From positions 1,426,001 to 1,490,000 of the forward strand of contig NZ_OY780939.1 of NCBI RefSeq assembly GCF_963675975.1: a DNA stretch of 64,000 nt, in the 5' to 3' direction. The notes beneath the pieces are model-generated. The model made no database searches and was not told the DNA's origin. It saw only the letters and a program-made list of their open reading frames with translations. Shown here piece by piece: positions 1 through 8,202 of this stretch. How positions within the stretch are numbered: position 1 is the stretch's first letter; every line of letters begins with the position of its first letter. The DNA is from Halarcobacter sp. Its GTDB lineage: Bacteria > Campylobacterota > Campylobacteria > Campylobacterales > Arcobacteraceae. A program made the translations under genes and the position numbers.

Positions 1-397
1 CGTCAGCAGTAGGTGAATTTGAACCTGCAACAAGCCCGTGAGCGTCACCCATTCTAACCATCATACAACCAAAGAATCTAGGTTCAGTAGTCATAATCTC
101 AGTAGCTTCCTCTTTAGAAAGACCTTTAGACTTTCTAAGTTCAACTAACTCATCAACATACTTTTCAATACCATCATAAGATTTTGGATCAATAATTGTA
201 GCACCTTCAATGTTAGCACCACAAGCAGTAGCATCAGCTTTAATTGTTTCTTCGTTTCCAATTAAAACTACATTAGCAGTTTTTTCTTCCAGAACCATTT
301 GTGTTGCTTTTAACACTCTTTCATCTTCTGATTCTGGAAGAACTATTGTTCTTAGTTCTTTTTTTGCATTCTCTTTAATACTCTCTATTAAACCCAT
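1..397 (-). CDS. pta: phosphate acetyltransferase, second copy (partial, N-terminal 132 residues)
   Basis: This is the start of a phosphotransacetylase gene cut by the window edge. Phosphotransacetylase exchanges phosphate and CoA on an acetyl group (acetyl-CoA + Pi to acetyl-phosphate). The first 397 bases of the window are base-for-base the same as 2400-2796, the start of the complete pta gene. The N-terminal LPESEDERVL motif is visible. The identity stops at the start codon, and the upstream DNA differs but has its own Shine-Dalgarno (AAAGGA) and its own phased repeats. It lies downstream of ackA on the same strand, giving the order pta-ackA-pta. Whether the missing part is intact cannot be seen. 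A duplicated contig end is an alternative, but the distinct upstream sequence argues against a simple artefact. Confidence 0.9.
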   Translation of the reverse strand, partial: MGLIESIKENAKKELRTIVLPESEDERVLKATQMVLEEKTANVVLIGNEETIKADATACGANIEGATIIDPKSYDGIEKYVDELVELRKSKGLSKEEATEIMTTEPRFFGCMMVRMGDAHGLVAGSNSPTAD

Positions 398-443
398 TCA
401 TGCGTCCTTTCTTGTAAATTCAATAAATTATAATATTGAAGAG

Positions 444-523
444 TAGCATTGAAATAGCATTTTAAAAAAAATTAGGTTTAATAATAATACAAAAACAAAC
501 TTTGTGTATAAAAGTAGTACATC
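444..523 (-). promoter_or_regulatory. upstream region of the second pta copy with phased repeats
   Basis: Bases 444-460 hold two TAGCAT half-sites exactly 11 bp apart (444 and 455). Bases 504-523 hold a second GTGTA...TAGTACA block. The same two blocks, diverged in sequence, lie upstream of the complete pta gene at 2837-2853 and 2896-2916. Tandem half-sites with an 11-bp period are typical of OmpR/PhoB-family response regulators. The link to a specific regulator is inferred. Confidence 0.45.
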
Positions 524-577
524 AATCATACATAAGTATAATTTTCTTACTTTTATACGAAATATTTTTTATTATAT

Positions 578-1771
578 TTATGATTGAGATACAACCTTAT
601 AAGTATCATTTGCAATAACATATTCCTCATTTGTAGGAATAACAAAAATTCTTGCACTAGAACTGTTTGTAGCAATATCTCTTGAATCATTTCTCTTTTT
701 ATTATTTTTGATTGGGTCAAGAACTAATCCCATTCCGTCAAGTCCTGTACATACAATCTCTCTAATAAGTGCAGAGTTTTCACCAATACCACCAGTGAAA
801 CATAAAGCGTCAATACCATCAAGTGCAGCAACATAAGAACCAACATATTTTTTGATGTTATATGCAACCATATCAACAGCCAATCTACATCTTTCATCTG
901 TATCCATATGTGCTAATACTTCTCTTAAGTCAGAAGATTTCCCAGAAATACCTAAAATACCAGATTTTTTATTCATTAGTTCAGTTATTTGGTCAATATC
1001 TAAACCCTCTTGTTTCATCATATAACTAATAGCTCCAGCACCAACATCTCCAGATCTAGTACCCATCATAAGACCTTGAACAGGAGTAAGACCCATAGAT
1101 GTATCAATAGATTTACCATTTAATACAGCAGTTACTGAAGAACCATTACCAAGGTGACAAACTACAATTCTTGTATTTCTTTTTTTATCAAGCATTCCTC
1201 TTGCTTCATTTGAAACATAATAGTGGCTTGTACCATGAAAACCATATTTTCTAATACCATGTTTAGTATATTGGTCATATGGAAGTGCATACATATATGC
1301 ATAATCTGGCATAGTTTGGTGAAATACAGTATCAAATACTGTAACATTTGGTTTTCCAGGCATTAACTCTTGACAGATTTTAATACCAAGAATATTTGCA
1401 GGGTTATGTAAAGGTGCAAGTGGAATTAATCTTTCAATTTCAAGTAAAACTTCATCTGTAACTAAAGCTGAACTAGTAAATGATTCTCCACCATGAGCGA
1501 CTCTGTGACCAATAGCTTCTATATCATTAACTGAATCGATAACTTTACCCTCACCAGTTGTAAGCGTAGATAATACAGCCTCAATAGCCTCTTTATGAGT
1601 TGGCATATCAATTTCAAGTTTTAATTTTTTGTCATCACCAAATTCGTGCTTTAAAACACCGTCAATACCAATTCTTTCACAAATACCAGAAGCAAAAACT
1701 TTCTTGATAATTGGATTCATTAATTGATACTTTAATGATGAACTTCCCGCGTTTAAAATAAATACTAACAT
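578..1771 (-). CDS. ackA: acetate kinase (copy 1)
   Basis: Cytoplasmic acetate kinase, which interconverts acetyl-phosphate + ADP and acetate + ATP. The 397 residues match the usual family length. Conserved features are the N-terminal LNAGSSSLK (N7), R90 in GHRVAHGGE, catalytic D147 in VFDTVFHQTMP, H179 in GFHGTSHYY, the HLGNGSS phosphate loop near 206-212, R239 in GTRSGD, and E383 in PTNEEY. It starts 32 bp after the pta stop, so pta and ackA form one transcription unit giving ATP from acetyl-CoA, or activating acetate in reverse. A paralogue, ackA copy 2, sits at 4392-5582. Confidence 0.97.
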   Translation of the reverse strand: MLVFILNAGSSSLKYQLMNPIIKKVFASGICERIGIDGVLKHEFGDDKKLKLEIDMPTHKEAIEAVLSTLTTGEGKVIDSVNDIEAIGHRVAHGGESFTSSALVTDEVLLEIERLIPLAPLHNPANILGIKICQELMPGKPNVTVFDTVFHQTMPDYAYMYALPYDQYTKHGIRKYGFHGTSHYYVSNEARGMLDKKRNTRIVVCHLGNGSSVTAVLNGKSIDTSMGLTPVQGLMMGTRSGDVGAGAISYMMKQEGLDIDQITELMNKKSGILGISGKSSDLREVLAHMDTDERCRLAVDMVAYNIKKYVGSYVAALDGIDALCFTGGIGENSALIREIVCTGLDGMGLVLDPIKNNKKRNDSRDIATNSSSARIFVIPTNEEYVIANDTYKVVSQS

Positions 1772-1803
1772 GTCTTTTCCCTTTTTATAGTCTATATTGT
1801 AAA

Positions 1804-2796
1804 TTAAATTTGTGTTGCTGTAATAGCTACTAAGTTTGCGATGTCTTCAACTGAACAACCTCTTGAAAGGTCATTAACAGGTTTAGCAAGACCTTGAACA
1901 ACAGGACCGTGTGCATTAGCACCAGCAAATCTTTGAACAAGTTTATACCCAATGTTTCCAGATTGTAAATCAGGAAATACAAGTACGTTTGCTTTACCAG
2001 CTACTTTTGAATCAGGTGCTTTTTTAGCTCCAATAGCTTCAACAATAGCAGCATCAGCTTGCATTTCACCATCAAATGCGAAATCAACATTTCTTTCATT
2101 TAAAATATCAACAGCATATTGAACTTTGTCAACAAGTGGATGATTAGCACTTCCTTTTGTAGAGAAAGATAACATAGCAACTTTAGGATCAATTCCAACA
2201 ACAGATTTAGCAGTAGCTGCAGTAGCACAAGCAATGTCAGCTAGTTGTTCAGCATTTGGCTCAGGAATTACCGCACAGTCAGCGAATAAAATAAGACCAT
2301 TATCTCCAAATTTTCCATCAGCAGTTTCCATAATAAATGCTGAAGAAACAGTATTTATACCAGGAGCAGTTTTGATAACTTGAATAGCAGCTCTTAATAC
2401 GTCAGCAGTAGGTGAATTTGAACCTGCAACAAGCCCGTGAGCGTCACCCATTCTAACCATCATACAACCAAAGAATCTAGGTTCAGTAGTCATAATCTCA
2501 GTAGCTTCCTCTTTAGAAAGACCTTTAGACTTTCTAAGTTCAACTAACTCATCAACATACTTTTCAATACCATCATAAGATTTTGGATCAATAATTGTAG
2601 CACCTTCAATGTTAGCACCACAAGCAGTAGCATCAGCTTTAATTGTTTCTTCGTTTCCAATTAAAACTACATTAGCAGTTTTTTCTTCCAGAACCATTTG
2701 TGTTGCTTTTAACACTCTTTCATCTTCTGATTCTGGAAGAACTATTGTTCTTAGTTCTTTTTTTGCATTCTCTTTAATACTCTCTATTAAACCCAT
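1804..2796 (-). CDS. pta: phosphate acetyltransferase (complete copy)
   Basis: Short-form phosphotransacetylase of 330 residues made only of the PTA_PTB catalytic domain, without the N-terminal regulatory part of long bacterial Pta. Family motifs include LPESEDERVLKA at the N-terminus, GLVAGSNSPTADVLRA in the middle, SFSTKGSANHP, and the C-terminal SGNIGYKLVQRFAGANAHGP. The RBS AAGGAC precedes the ATG. It is the first gene of a pta-ackA pair. With ackA it connects acetyl-CoA and acetate; the nearby ActP symporters fit acetate uptake or overflow. Its first 397 bp recur without a difference at the window start, pointing to a very recent duplication or to gene conversion. Confidence 0.97.
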   Translation of the reverse strand: MGLIESIKENAKKELRTIVLPESEDERVLKATQMVLEEKTANVVLIGNEETIKADATACGANIEGATIIDPKSYDGIEKYVDELVELRKSKGLSKEEATEIMTTEPRFFGCMMVRMGDAHGLVAGSNSPTADVLRAAIQVIKTAPGINTVSSAFIMETADGKFGDNGLILFADCAVIPEPNAEQLADIACATAATAKSVVGIDPKVAMLSFSTKGSANHPLVDKVQYAVDILNERNVDFAFDGEMQADAAIVEAIGAKKAPDSKVAGKANVLVFPDLQSGNIGYKLVQRFAGANAHGPVVQGLAKPVNDLSRGCSVEDIANLVAITATQI

Positions 2797-2836
2797 TTAA
2801 TTGTCCTTCATATAATAATTAATTATAAATGAATCG

Positions 2837-2853
2837 TAGCATAAAAGTAGCAT
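2837..2853 (-). promoter_or_regulatory. 11-bp-phased TAGCAT repeats upstream of pta
   Basis: TAGCAT occurs at 2837 and again at 2848, an 11-bp step. On the gene strand this reads ATGCTAC-N4-ATGCTAC. It lies about 40 bp upstream of the pta start, where a regulator could contact the promoter. The same arrangement is seen at 444-460, 12604-12619 and 17394-17410. Confidence 0.5.
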
Positions 2854-2895
2854 TTTAAGAAGTTTTAGGGTTGGATATAGTAAAAAATTTATATA

Positions 2896-2940
2896 AGTGT
2901 ATAAAATTAGTACACTATTTTGACATAATTAAAATAGTGT
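2896..2940 (-). promoter_or_regulatory. overlapping inverted repeats between cowN and pta
   Basis: Two inverted repeats overlap here. AGTGTA-N9-TACACT spans 2896-2916. ACACTATTTT at 2912-2921 pairs perfectly with AAAATAGTGT at 2931-2940. The second could be a weak terminator for cowN (its stop is at 2958), although no run of T follows. The first has a diverged counterpart upstream of the other pta copy (504-523), which favours an operator function. Confidence 0.4.
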
Positions 2941-2957
2941 TACTATTTTTCACAGGC

Positions 2958-3272
2958 TTAACAACACTCTTGTTCACATTTATTTAGAGCGTCAATTGCC
3001 TGTTCATCTTCTGCTTTTTCAAAAAGTTCATCAAGATAAAAACTATTTGAACAAACTAAATATAACAGTTCCTCTTTTGTATCTGATTTTGGATCTCTAT
3101 CATAATATGCTTGAGGAATCATTGGAACAATTTTTTTCCAATAAATATTCATATTTTTTGGATTTTCTAAAACCCTTAACATATTATCTATAACAACACA
3201 AGCATTTTCAAAACAATCAATGTTTTTGAAACTTTCATAACTTTCGTCAACTTTTATCTCTAATTTCGACAT
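2958..3272 (-). CDS. cowN: CowN, nitrogen-fixation-sustaining protein
   Basis: Small protein of 104 residues that looks like CowN, known to protect nitrogenase from carbon monoxide inhibition. The match rests on the family pattern: SFKNIDC near residues 14-20, a WKKIVP helix in the middle, YLDELFEKAEDEQA near the C-terminus, and a terminal cysteine cluster ending in CEQECC. Length agrees with the family, which is about 90-105 residues. It is a lone gene between the divergent AraC-type regulator and pta, with a good RBS (AAGGAG). No other nif gene is in this window, so an active nitrogenase elsewhere in the genome is inferred. Confidence 0.82.
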   Translation of the reverse strand: MSKLEIKVDESYESFKNIDCFENACVVIDNMLRVLENPKNMNIYWKKIVPMIPQAYYDRDPKSDTKEELLYLVCSNSFYLDELFEKAEDEQAIDALNKCEQECC

Positions 3273-3390
3273 ATTTTCTCCTTCGAATATTAAATATACA
3301 TTTAATTGTAGATATTATACACAAGCACTACTGTTAGTATATGTTATAATATGAAAAATCTATTGACATTTTACGAAAATAGGAGATTTA

Positions 3391-4383
3391 ATGACCAAAG
3401 TATCATCTGTCACATTCCAATATGTGTTAAAAGCACTGCAAATAAATAGTGGTGTAGCTATTGATGAAATGTTAAAGGTGATAGATTTAGATAAAGATAC
3501 ATTAACAAGTACTGATTCCCAAATTGACAGTATTAAGTTATCAAATGCCTTCAAATATTGTATGGAAAAAACAGGTGACTTTTCTTTATCTTTAAAAATT
3601 GGAAAATCAATAACTTACCATTCTTTAGGAATATTAGGTTATTTGATGTTAAATACCAATTCACTAAAAGAGATGATAGAAAAATTTAATTATTATCAAA
3701 AATTAATTAGTGGATTTATAAAGTTTCATTTAGAAAAAACAAAAGAGTATTATAAATTATCTATCTATATAAATGAAAATCCATCTATTCCAGTTCCTAG
3801 TTTTCACGCAGAAGTTCACTTAAGTGCAATACTTTCAATACTTTCACAAATTGTAGATAAAAAAATAATCCCAGATAAAACATGTTTTTCTGGACAAAGA
3901 GTTTCTCACCTTGATGAATATAAAAAGCTATTTGGTGAGAGAATATTTTTTGAAACAGATGAGAATTCAATATTTTTTAATTATCAAACATTAAAAACAA
4001 AAGTAAACAATTCTAATCCAGCTATGTTGGGTTATTTTGAAATGCAAGCAAATAAAATATTAGATGATATGAAAGAAAGCTCTTTTTATAGTAAAGTTAA
4101 AAAAGAGATTTTAAAAAGTATTGGAGAAAATGATATAACAATAGAGTTTGTGGCAAAAAAATTAAATATTAGTGTTAGAACATTGCAATATAATTTAAAA
4201 GAAGAGAATAAAAAGTTTAGAGATGCTTTATTATCAGTTAGAATGAATTTAGCAAGACATTATATTACAAATACAAAAATGGATTTTAATAGTATTGCTT
4301 TTTATTTAGGTTATAGTGAGCCTAGTTCTTTTTTTAGAGCTTATAAAAAATATTTTAATAAAACTCCAGCTCAAAGTAAGTAA
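3391..4383 (+). CDS. AraC-family transcriptional regulator
   Basis: DNA-binding regulator of 330 residues. Residues about 20-200 resemble the arabinose-binding-like N-terminal domain found in the OruR/ArgR type of AraC proteins (SLKIGKSITYHSLGILGYLM region). Residues about 235-330 form the double helix-turn-helix domain with the characteristic end LGYSEPSSFFRAYKKYFNKTPAQ. It is divergent from cowN and convergent with ackA copy 2. Its effector cannot be read from sequence; neighbouring acetate genes or cowN are possible targets, and it is an alternative owner of the repeats upstream of pta. Confidence 0.9.
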   Translation: MTKVSSVTFQYVLKALQINSGVAIDEMLKVIDLDKDTLTSTDSQIDSIKLSNAFKYCMEKTGDFSLSLKIGKSITYHSLGILGYLMLNTNSLKEMIEKFNYYQKLISGFIKFHLEKTKEYYKLSIYINENPSIPVPSFHAEVHLSAILSILSQIVDKKIIPDKTCFSGQRVSHLDEYKKLFGERIFFETDENSIFFNYQTLKTKVNNSNPAMLGYFEMQANKILDDMKESSFYSKVKKEILKSIGENDITIEFVAKKLNISVRTLQYNLKEENKKFRDALLSVRMNLARHYITNTKMDFNSIAFYLGYSEPSSFFRAYKKYFNKTPAQSK

Positions 4384-4402
4384 AAGGGAGATTACCCTTT
4401 TA
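4381..4402. terminator. bidirectional terminator between the AraC-type gene and ackA copy 2
   Basis: TAAAAGGG pairs with CCCTTTTA around a 6-base loop. The hairpin overlaps the stop codons of both convergent genes and has an A or T tract on each side. Confidence 0.7.
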
Positions 4403-5582
4403 CTAAGTTGTATGTATCTTGAGCAATTACATACTCTTCATTTGTAGGAATTACATAAATTTTAACAGGAGAATTATCTTTATTAATCTCTCTATTTCCA
4501 CTTTCTCTTTTTTTATTTTTCTTTTTATCAAGTTCTATTCCAAGGAATTCTAAATTTGCACAAGATTTTTCTCTAATTAAATCGGCATTTTCACCAATAC
4601 CAGCAGTAAAGCAAATAGCATCAACACCACCTAAAATACCAATATATGAACAAATATATTTTTTAATTCTGTTACACATCATCTCAATACATATTTTTGA
4701 TCTGTGGTCTCCATCTTTTGCTGCTTTAATTACTTCTCTTAAATCTGATGATATTCCAGATACTCCTAATATTCCTGATTTTTTATTTAAGTAATTAATC
4801 ATTTGATTAGAATCCATTCCCTTTTTATCCATTAAATAAGGAATCACACCAGCATCAATATCTCCACTTCTTGTTCCCATTACAAGACCTTCAAGTGGAG
4901 TTAATCCCATAGTTGTATCAATAGATTTACCATCTTTAACTGCACAAATTGATGAACCATTACCTAAGTGGCAAACTATAACTTTTGATTCTTTTTTATC
5001 TAACATTTGTATTGCTTGATCAGATACATAATAGTGAGATGTACCATGAAAACCATATTTTCTTAAATGGTGTTCCGTATAATCTTCGTGAGGTACTGCA
5101 TATAAATAGTTTTCTTCAGGCATAGTTTGATGAAAAGCAGTATCAAATACGGCAACATTTGGTTTTCCAGGTAATAACTCTTGGCAAATTTTAATACCTA
5201 AAATATGTGCTGGGTTATGAAGTGGCGCTAAAGGTACTAATTCTTCAATTTTTTTTACTACATTTGCATTTATTAAAATTGATTTATTAAAATATTCTCC
5301 ACCATGAACAACCCTATGACCTACTGCTGCAATCTCATCAATATTTGCAATAACTTGTGTATCATCATGTGTTAAGATGTCTAACATAAACTCGATAGCC
5401 TCTTTATGTGTTGGCATTGGATGGTCTATTTGTAATTTTCTGTGTTCAGCAATCTCGTGCTTCATTACTCCATCTATTCCGATTCTTTCACAAAGACCTG
5501 AAGCTTTTACTTCTGCCGTTTGTACATTTATAAGTTGATATTTTAAAGATGAACTACCTGCGTTTAAAACAAGAATTAACAT
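4392..5582 (-). CDS. ackA: acetate kinase (copy 2)
   Basis: Second acetate kinase, 396 residues, clearly a paralogue of the one at 578-1771. All active-site motifs are kept: LNAGSSSLK, GHRVVHGGE, VFDTAFHQTMPEE, GFHGTSHYY, HLGNGSS, GTRSGD and PTNEEY. It is not paired with a pta. It has its own RBS (GGGAGA) and stands alone between the AraC-type gene and the exonuclease gene. Two intact kinases in one genome suggest different expression conditions or different acyl preference (propionate or butyrate kinase activity is possible), which sequence alone cannot decide. Confidence 0.95.
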   Translation of the reverse strand: MLILVLNAGSSSLKYQLINVQTAEVKASGLCERIGIDGVMKHEIAEHRKLQIDHPMPTHKEAIEFMLDILTHDDTQVIANIDEIAAVGHRVVHGGEYFNKSILINANVVKKIEELVPLAPLHNPAHILGIKICQELLPGKPNVAVFDTAFHQTMPEENYLYAVPHEDYTEHHLRKYGFHGTSHYYVSDQAIQMLDKKESKVIVCHLGNGSSICAVKDGKSIDTTMGLTPLEGLVMGTRSGDIDAGVIPYLMDKKGMDSNQMINYLNKKSGILGVSGISSDLREVIKAAKDGDHRSKICIEMMCNRIKKYICSYIGILGGVDAICFTAGIGENADLIREKSCANLEFLGIELDKKKNKKRESGNREINKDNSPVKIYVIPTNEEYVIAQDTYNLVKG

Positions 5583-5656
5583 TTTTTCTCCCTTATTTTA
5601 ATTAAATTGAATTATAACTAAGATGAATATATATAGTGTGTCAGTTAAAAGTTAGA

Positions 5657-6277
5657 CTACTTAATAGTAACTTTAGGTTGATTTTTCAGTTTTATAAACA
5701 TCATAGCAGTCATGATTGCATCATTATATGCATCATGTTTTCCCATCTTAGGAATTTGTAATTCTTTCATAATTGTATCAAATCTTAGGTCAATATTACT
5801 TTGAGGAATTTTTTCTATCTTCCAATCATGATAAATAGCAGAGACTTCATAGGCTTTATTTGGTAGTTTTATGCCAATTTTAGGTTTTAAATATTTATTT
5901 ACCATAGCAATATCAAACTCTAAAAAATAACCAACAAGTTTTCTATTTCCTATAAATTCTAGGAATTCTTCTATAACTGTATCAATCTCTTCGGCTTCTT
6001 CTAAATCACACTCTCTTATATGATGAACTTTTATAGCTTCTTCTTGTAGTTTTGTTTTTGGTTTAACAAATTTAACAAATTTTTTACTTGAGATAATAGT
6101 GCTATCTTTTATAATTACTGCACCAATTGAGATAATATCATCTTTTTGAACATTTAAACCTGTGGTTTCACAATCAAAACATACATATTCATCTTCAATT
6201 GGTTTATCAAACAAATAGAGATATTTTTCATCTTTTAGATTTTTTTTATTGAAATGGTTTTTTATTTTATTAAACAT
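5657..6277 (-). CDS. DEDDh 3'-5' exonuclease, DnaQ-like (copy 1)
   Basis: Protein of 206 residues with the RNase T/DnaQ exonuclease fold. The DEDDh residues are all visible: D35 and E37 in FDCETTG, D122 in LEFDIAM, and H181 and D186 in GKHDAYNDA. It overlaps the end of the DUF294/CBS gene by 8 bp, so the two are translationally coupled. This pair next to ActP-type symporters is a recurrent neighbourhood in proteobacteria, but the shared role is not established. It is unlikely to be the replicative epsilon subunit. A paralogue lies at 12642-13274 with the same partner. Confidence 0.9.
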   Translation of the reverse strand: MFNKIKNHFNKKNLKDEKYLYLFDKPIEDEYVCFDCETTGLNVQKDDIISIGAVIIKDSTIISSKKFVKFVKPKTKLQEEAIKVHHIRECDLEEAEEIDTVIEEFLEFIGNRKLVGYFLEFDIAMVNKYLKPKIGIKLPNKAYEVSAIYHDWKIEKIPQSNIDLRFDTIMKELQIPKMGKHDAYNDAIMTAMMFIKLKNQPKVTIK

Positions 6278-8111
6278 AATTCAACTTATAATGATGTTCT
6301 AGTTTTTTCTTTAGTTTATTTACAATTTTAAAACTATCTTTTAATAGATCTTTTTCCATTGTATTTAAATCTTCAGGATTGATATAGTTATCTACATTTT
6401 CTTTTTTATCTAATTTCTCAAGATTAGATTTTAATTTCATTGTAAGTAAAAAATTAAATGCCTCAGTTATCTCTTGAGCAAATTCTGAATCTAATTCTCC
6501 AACTTTTTGTAGTTCTTGTATTCTTTTTAAGGTATTTGCACGCATTAGTTTATGCTCTAAAGATAGGGTTCTTATACTTTGAACTATGATAAATATTCCA
6601 CCTTTTTTAATATCTATTTCATTTTTATGGTCTTTATCTTTTGAATCAAAAACAAAACCATCAAAGAAACCTAATGGTACATTAAAATCCATTATTATTT
6701 TTGCAAAATGCATATAAAATGTTTTTGATGTTGAGCCAATTTTAAATATATATTCTTTTAGTTGAGTTAAAAGTTCCCTATCTCCTGATGCTACCATTGC
6801 ATCATAGAAAATTGCAAGATTCATAAAATTATCACCACTTGGTTGAGTGATCCATTCATAAATTAAAGATTTAAAATCACTAAATGTTCTACACCAATAA
6901 GGGTTTGAAACCATTATATTACCTTCACATCTAGGAAAACCAAAATCAACCAAGGTTTCGGTGTAGTTATGTACAAAGTTAGAAATCTCTTCTTTAGAAA
7001 CTTCACAATCATCTGCAATTACAAGTGCATTATCTTGGTCTGTCTTTAATATTTGTTCACCTCTACCTTCACTTCCCATAACAAGAAGTGCAGACTTACC
7101 AATAAGCCCTTGAGGGGCTAACATATTGAAAAGTTTGTTCATAACTTTTCTATTTAATTGATTGATTAATTTTGAGATAAAATCAACTTTCACACCTTTT
7201 GCATGAAGAGATTTTATAATTTTAGAAAAAGATTGAGTTGCTTTTTTTAACTCTTCTAAATTTTCTGCTTTGTCTATCTCATTTGATACTGAAAAAGTGT
7301 GAGTAGCAAAAAATGAAGATAAAGATATTTGGTCAATAATCCCTACAATCTCATTTGTATTGTTTTTTACAATTAATCTTTTTAAACCATGTTTTGTCAT
7401 AAGTAATTGGGCATTAAATAAAAAGTCATTTTCATTTACATATTTTAAACCTGAATTTGAGATTTTCCCAACTTGTTCGTCAAAATCCATTCTGTTTAAT
7501 ATAACTTTTTCTCTAAAGTCTGAATCGGTAACTATATGAATTTCATCTTTTTCATCCCTTAAAAGTAGGGTGGGAACTTTCTCTTTTTTTATAGTTTTTA
7601 CAGCTTCAAATATGGAAGTTTCAAATGGAACAATTACAGCTCTATGAACATTTGCATCTTTTACTTTTGCAACCATTAGATTTGCTAATTCTTTATTTTT
7701 TTCATTATCCATATTCATATTTAGTTTTTGAGATATAGATTGAAAAAAGAAACTTTCTATTGTTTCATTCTCATGAATAGTTTTTATAAAAATATCTTTT
7801 GGCAAAATATAACAAATAGTTTCTTGTGCAGTAACAAAAGAGTTTTTAGAACGGTTTTCTATAAGCGACATAGGTTCAAAAATTTCGTAATTTGAATATA
7901 TTGAAACAACTTCACCGGCTTGTTTTTCTTGAACTATTCCTTTTATTATAAAATAGAGATATTCAGGTTCTTTAGCTTCTTCTTGGATAATTACATCTTT
8001 TTTTAAATATAAAATATCTAGATTATCAACAAAATTATCAAGTTGGGATTTAGTAAGATTCTCGAAAGGATGAATCTCTTTTATAAAAGCTAATTGTTCG
8101 TGTATACTCAT
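6270..8111 (-). CDS. cyclic-nucleotide-binding/CBS/DUF294 nucleotidyltransferase-like protein (copy 1)
   Basis: Multidomain cytoplasmic protein of 613 residues. Residues about 10-135 are a cNMP-binding-like domain, about 150-275 a CBS pair, about 290-430 a DUF294 nucleotidyltransferase-like domain with MGSEGRGEQ and TDQDNAL (the same metal-binding pattern as GlnD), and the rest a DUF294 C-terminal helical domain. The substrate is unknown. It is followed by the DEDDh exonuclease with an 8-bp overlap and lies downstream of the first ActP gene. The architecture suggests a sensor of nucleotides or energy charge acting near acetate transport; that is inference. Paralogue at 13274-15088. Confidence 0.88.
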   Translation of the reverse strand: MSIHEQLAFIKEIHPFENLTKSQLDNFVDNLDILYLKKDVIIQEEAKEPEYLYFIIKGIVQEKQAGEVVSIYSNYEIFEPMSLIENRSKNSFVTAQETICYILPKDIFIKTIHENETIESFFFQSISQKLNMNMDNEKNKELANLMVAKVKDANVHRAVIVPFETSIFEAVKTIKKEKVPTLLLRDEKDEIHIVTDSDFREKVILNRMDFDEQVGKISNSGLKYVNENDFLFNAQLLMTKHGLKRLIVKNNTNEIVGIIDQISLSSFFATHTFSVSNEIDKAENLEELKKATQSFSKIIKSLHAKGVKVDFISKLINQLNRKVMNKLFNMLAPQGLIGKSALLVMGSEGRGEQILKTDQDNALVIADDCEVSKEEISNFVHNYTETLVDFGFPRCEGNIMVSNPYWCRTFSDFKSLIYEWITQPSGDNFMNLAIFYDAMVASGDRELLTQLKEYIFKIGSTSKTFYMHFAKIIMDFNVPLGFFDGFVFDSKDKDHKNEIDIKKGGIFIIVQSIRTLSLEHKLMRANTLKRIQELQKVGELDSEFAQEITEAFNFLLTMKLKSNLEKLDKKENVDNYINPEDLNTMEKDLLKDSFKIVNKLKKKLEHHYKLNYV

Positions 8112-8174
8112 ATTCTCTCTTTTAAAAAATAGATTTGAGAAATAATACCCTTATTTCTTAAAAAAAAGATTATT

Positions 8175-8197
8175 GTCAAAGGAGTTTATCCTTTGAC
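8175..8197. terminator. terminator downstream of actP copy 1
   Basis: GTCAAAGGA pairs with TCCTTTGAC around a 5-base loop, just after the actP stop at 8203 on the minus strand. T or A tracts flank it on both sides, so it probably works for actP and separates it from the DUF294 gene. Confidence 0.75.
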
Positions 8198-8202
8198 TTT
8201 TT

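Noticed and set aside
210-2800. Two plus-strand frames with the same 60-odd residues (from 210 and 2609).
   Set aside because: They are antisense to the duplicated pta start; identity follows from the duplication.
3273-3390. Sigma-54 promoter for cowN.
   Set aside because: No GG-N10-GC pattern was found; a TATAAT-type box is present instead.
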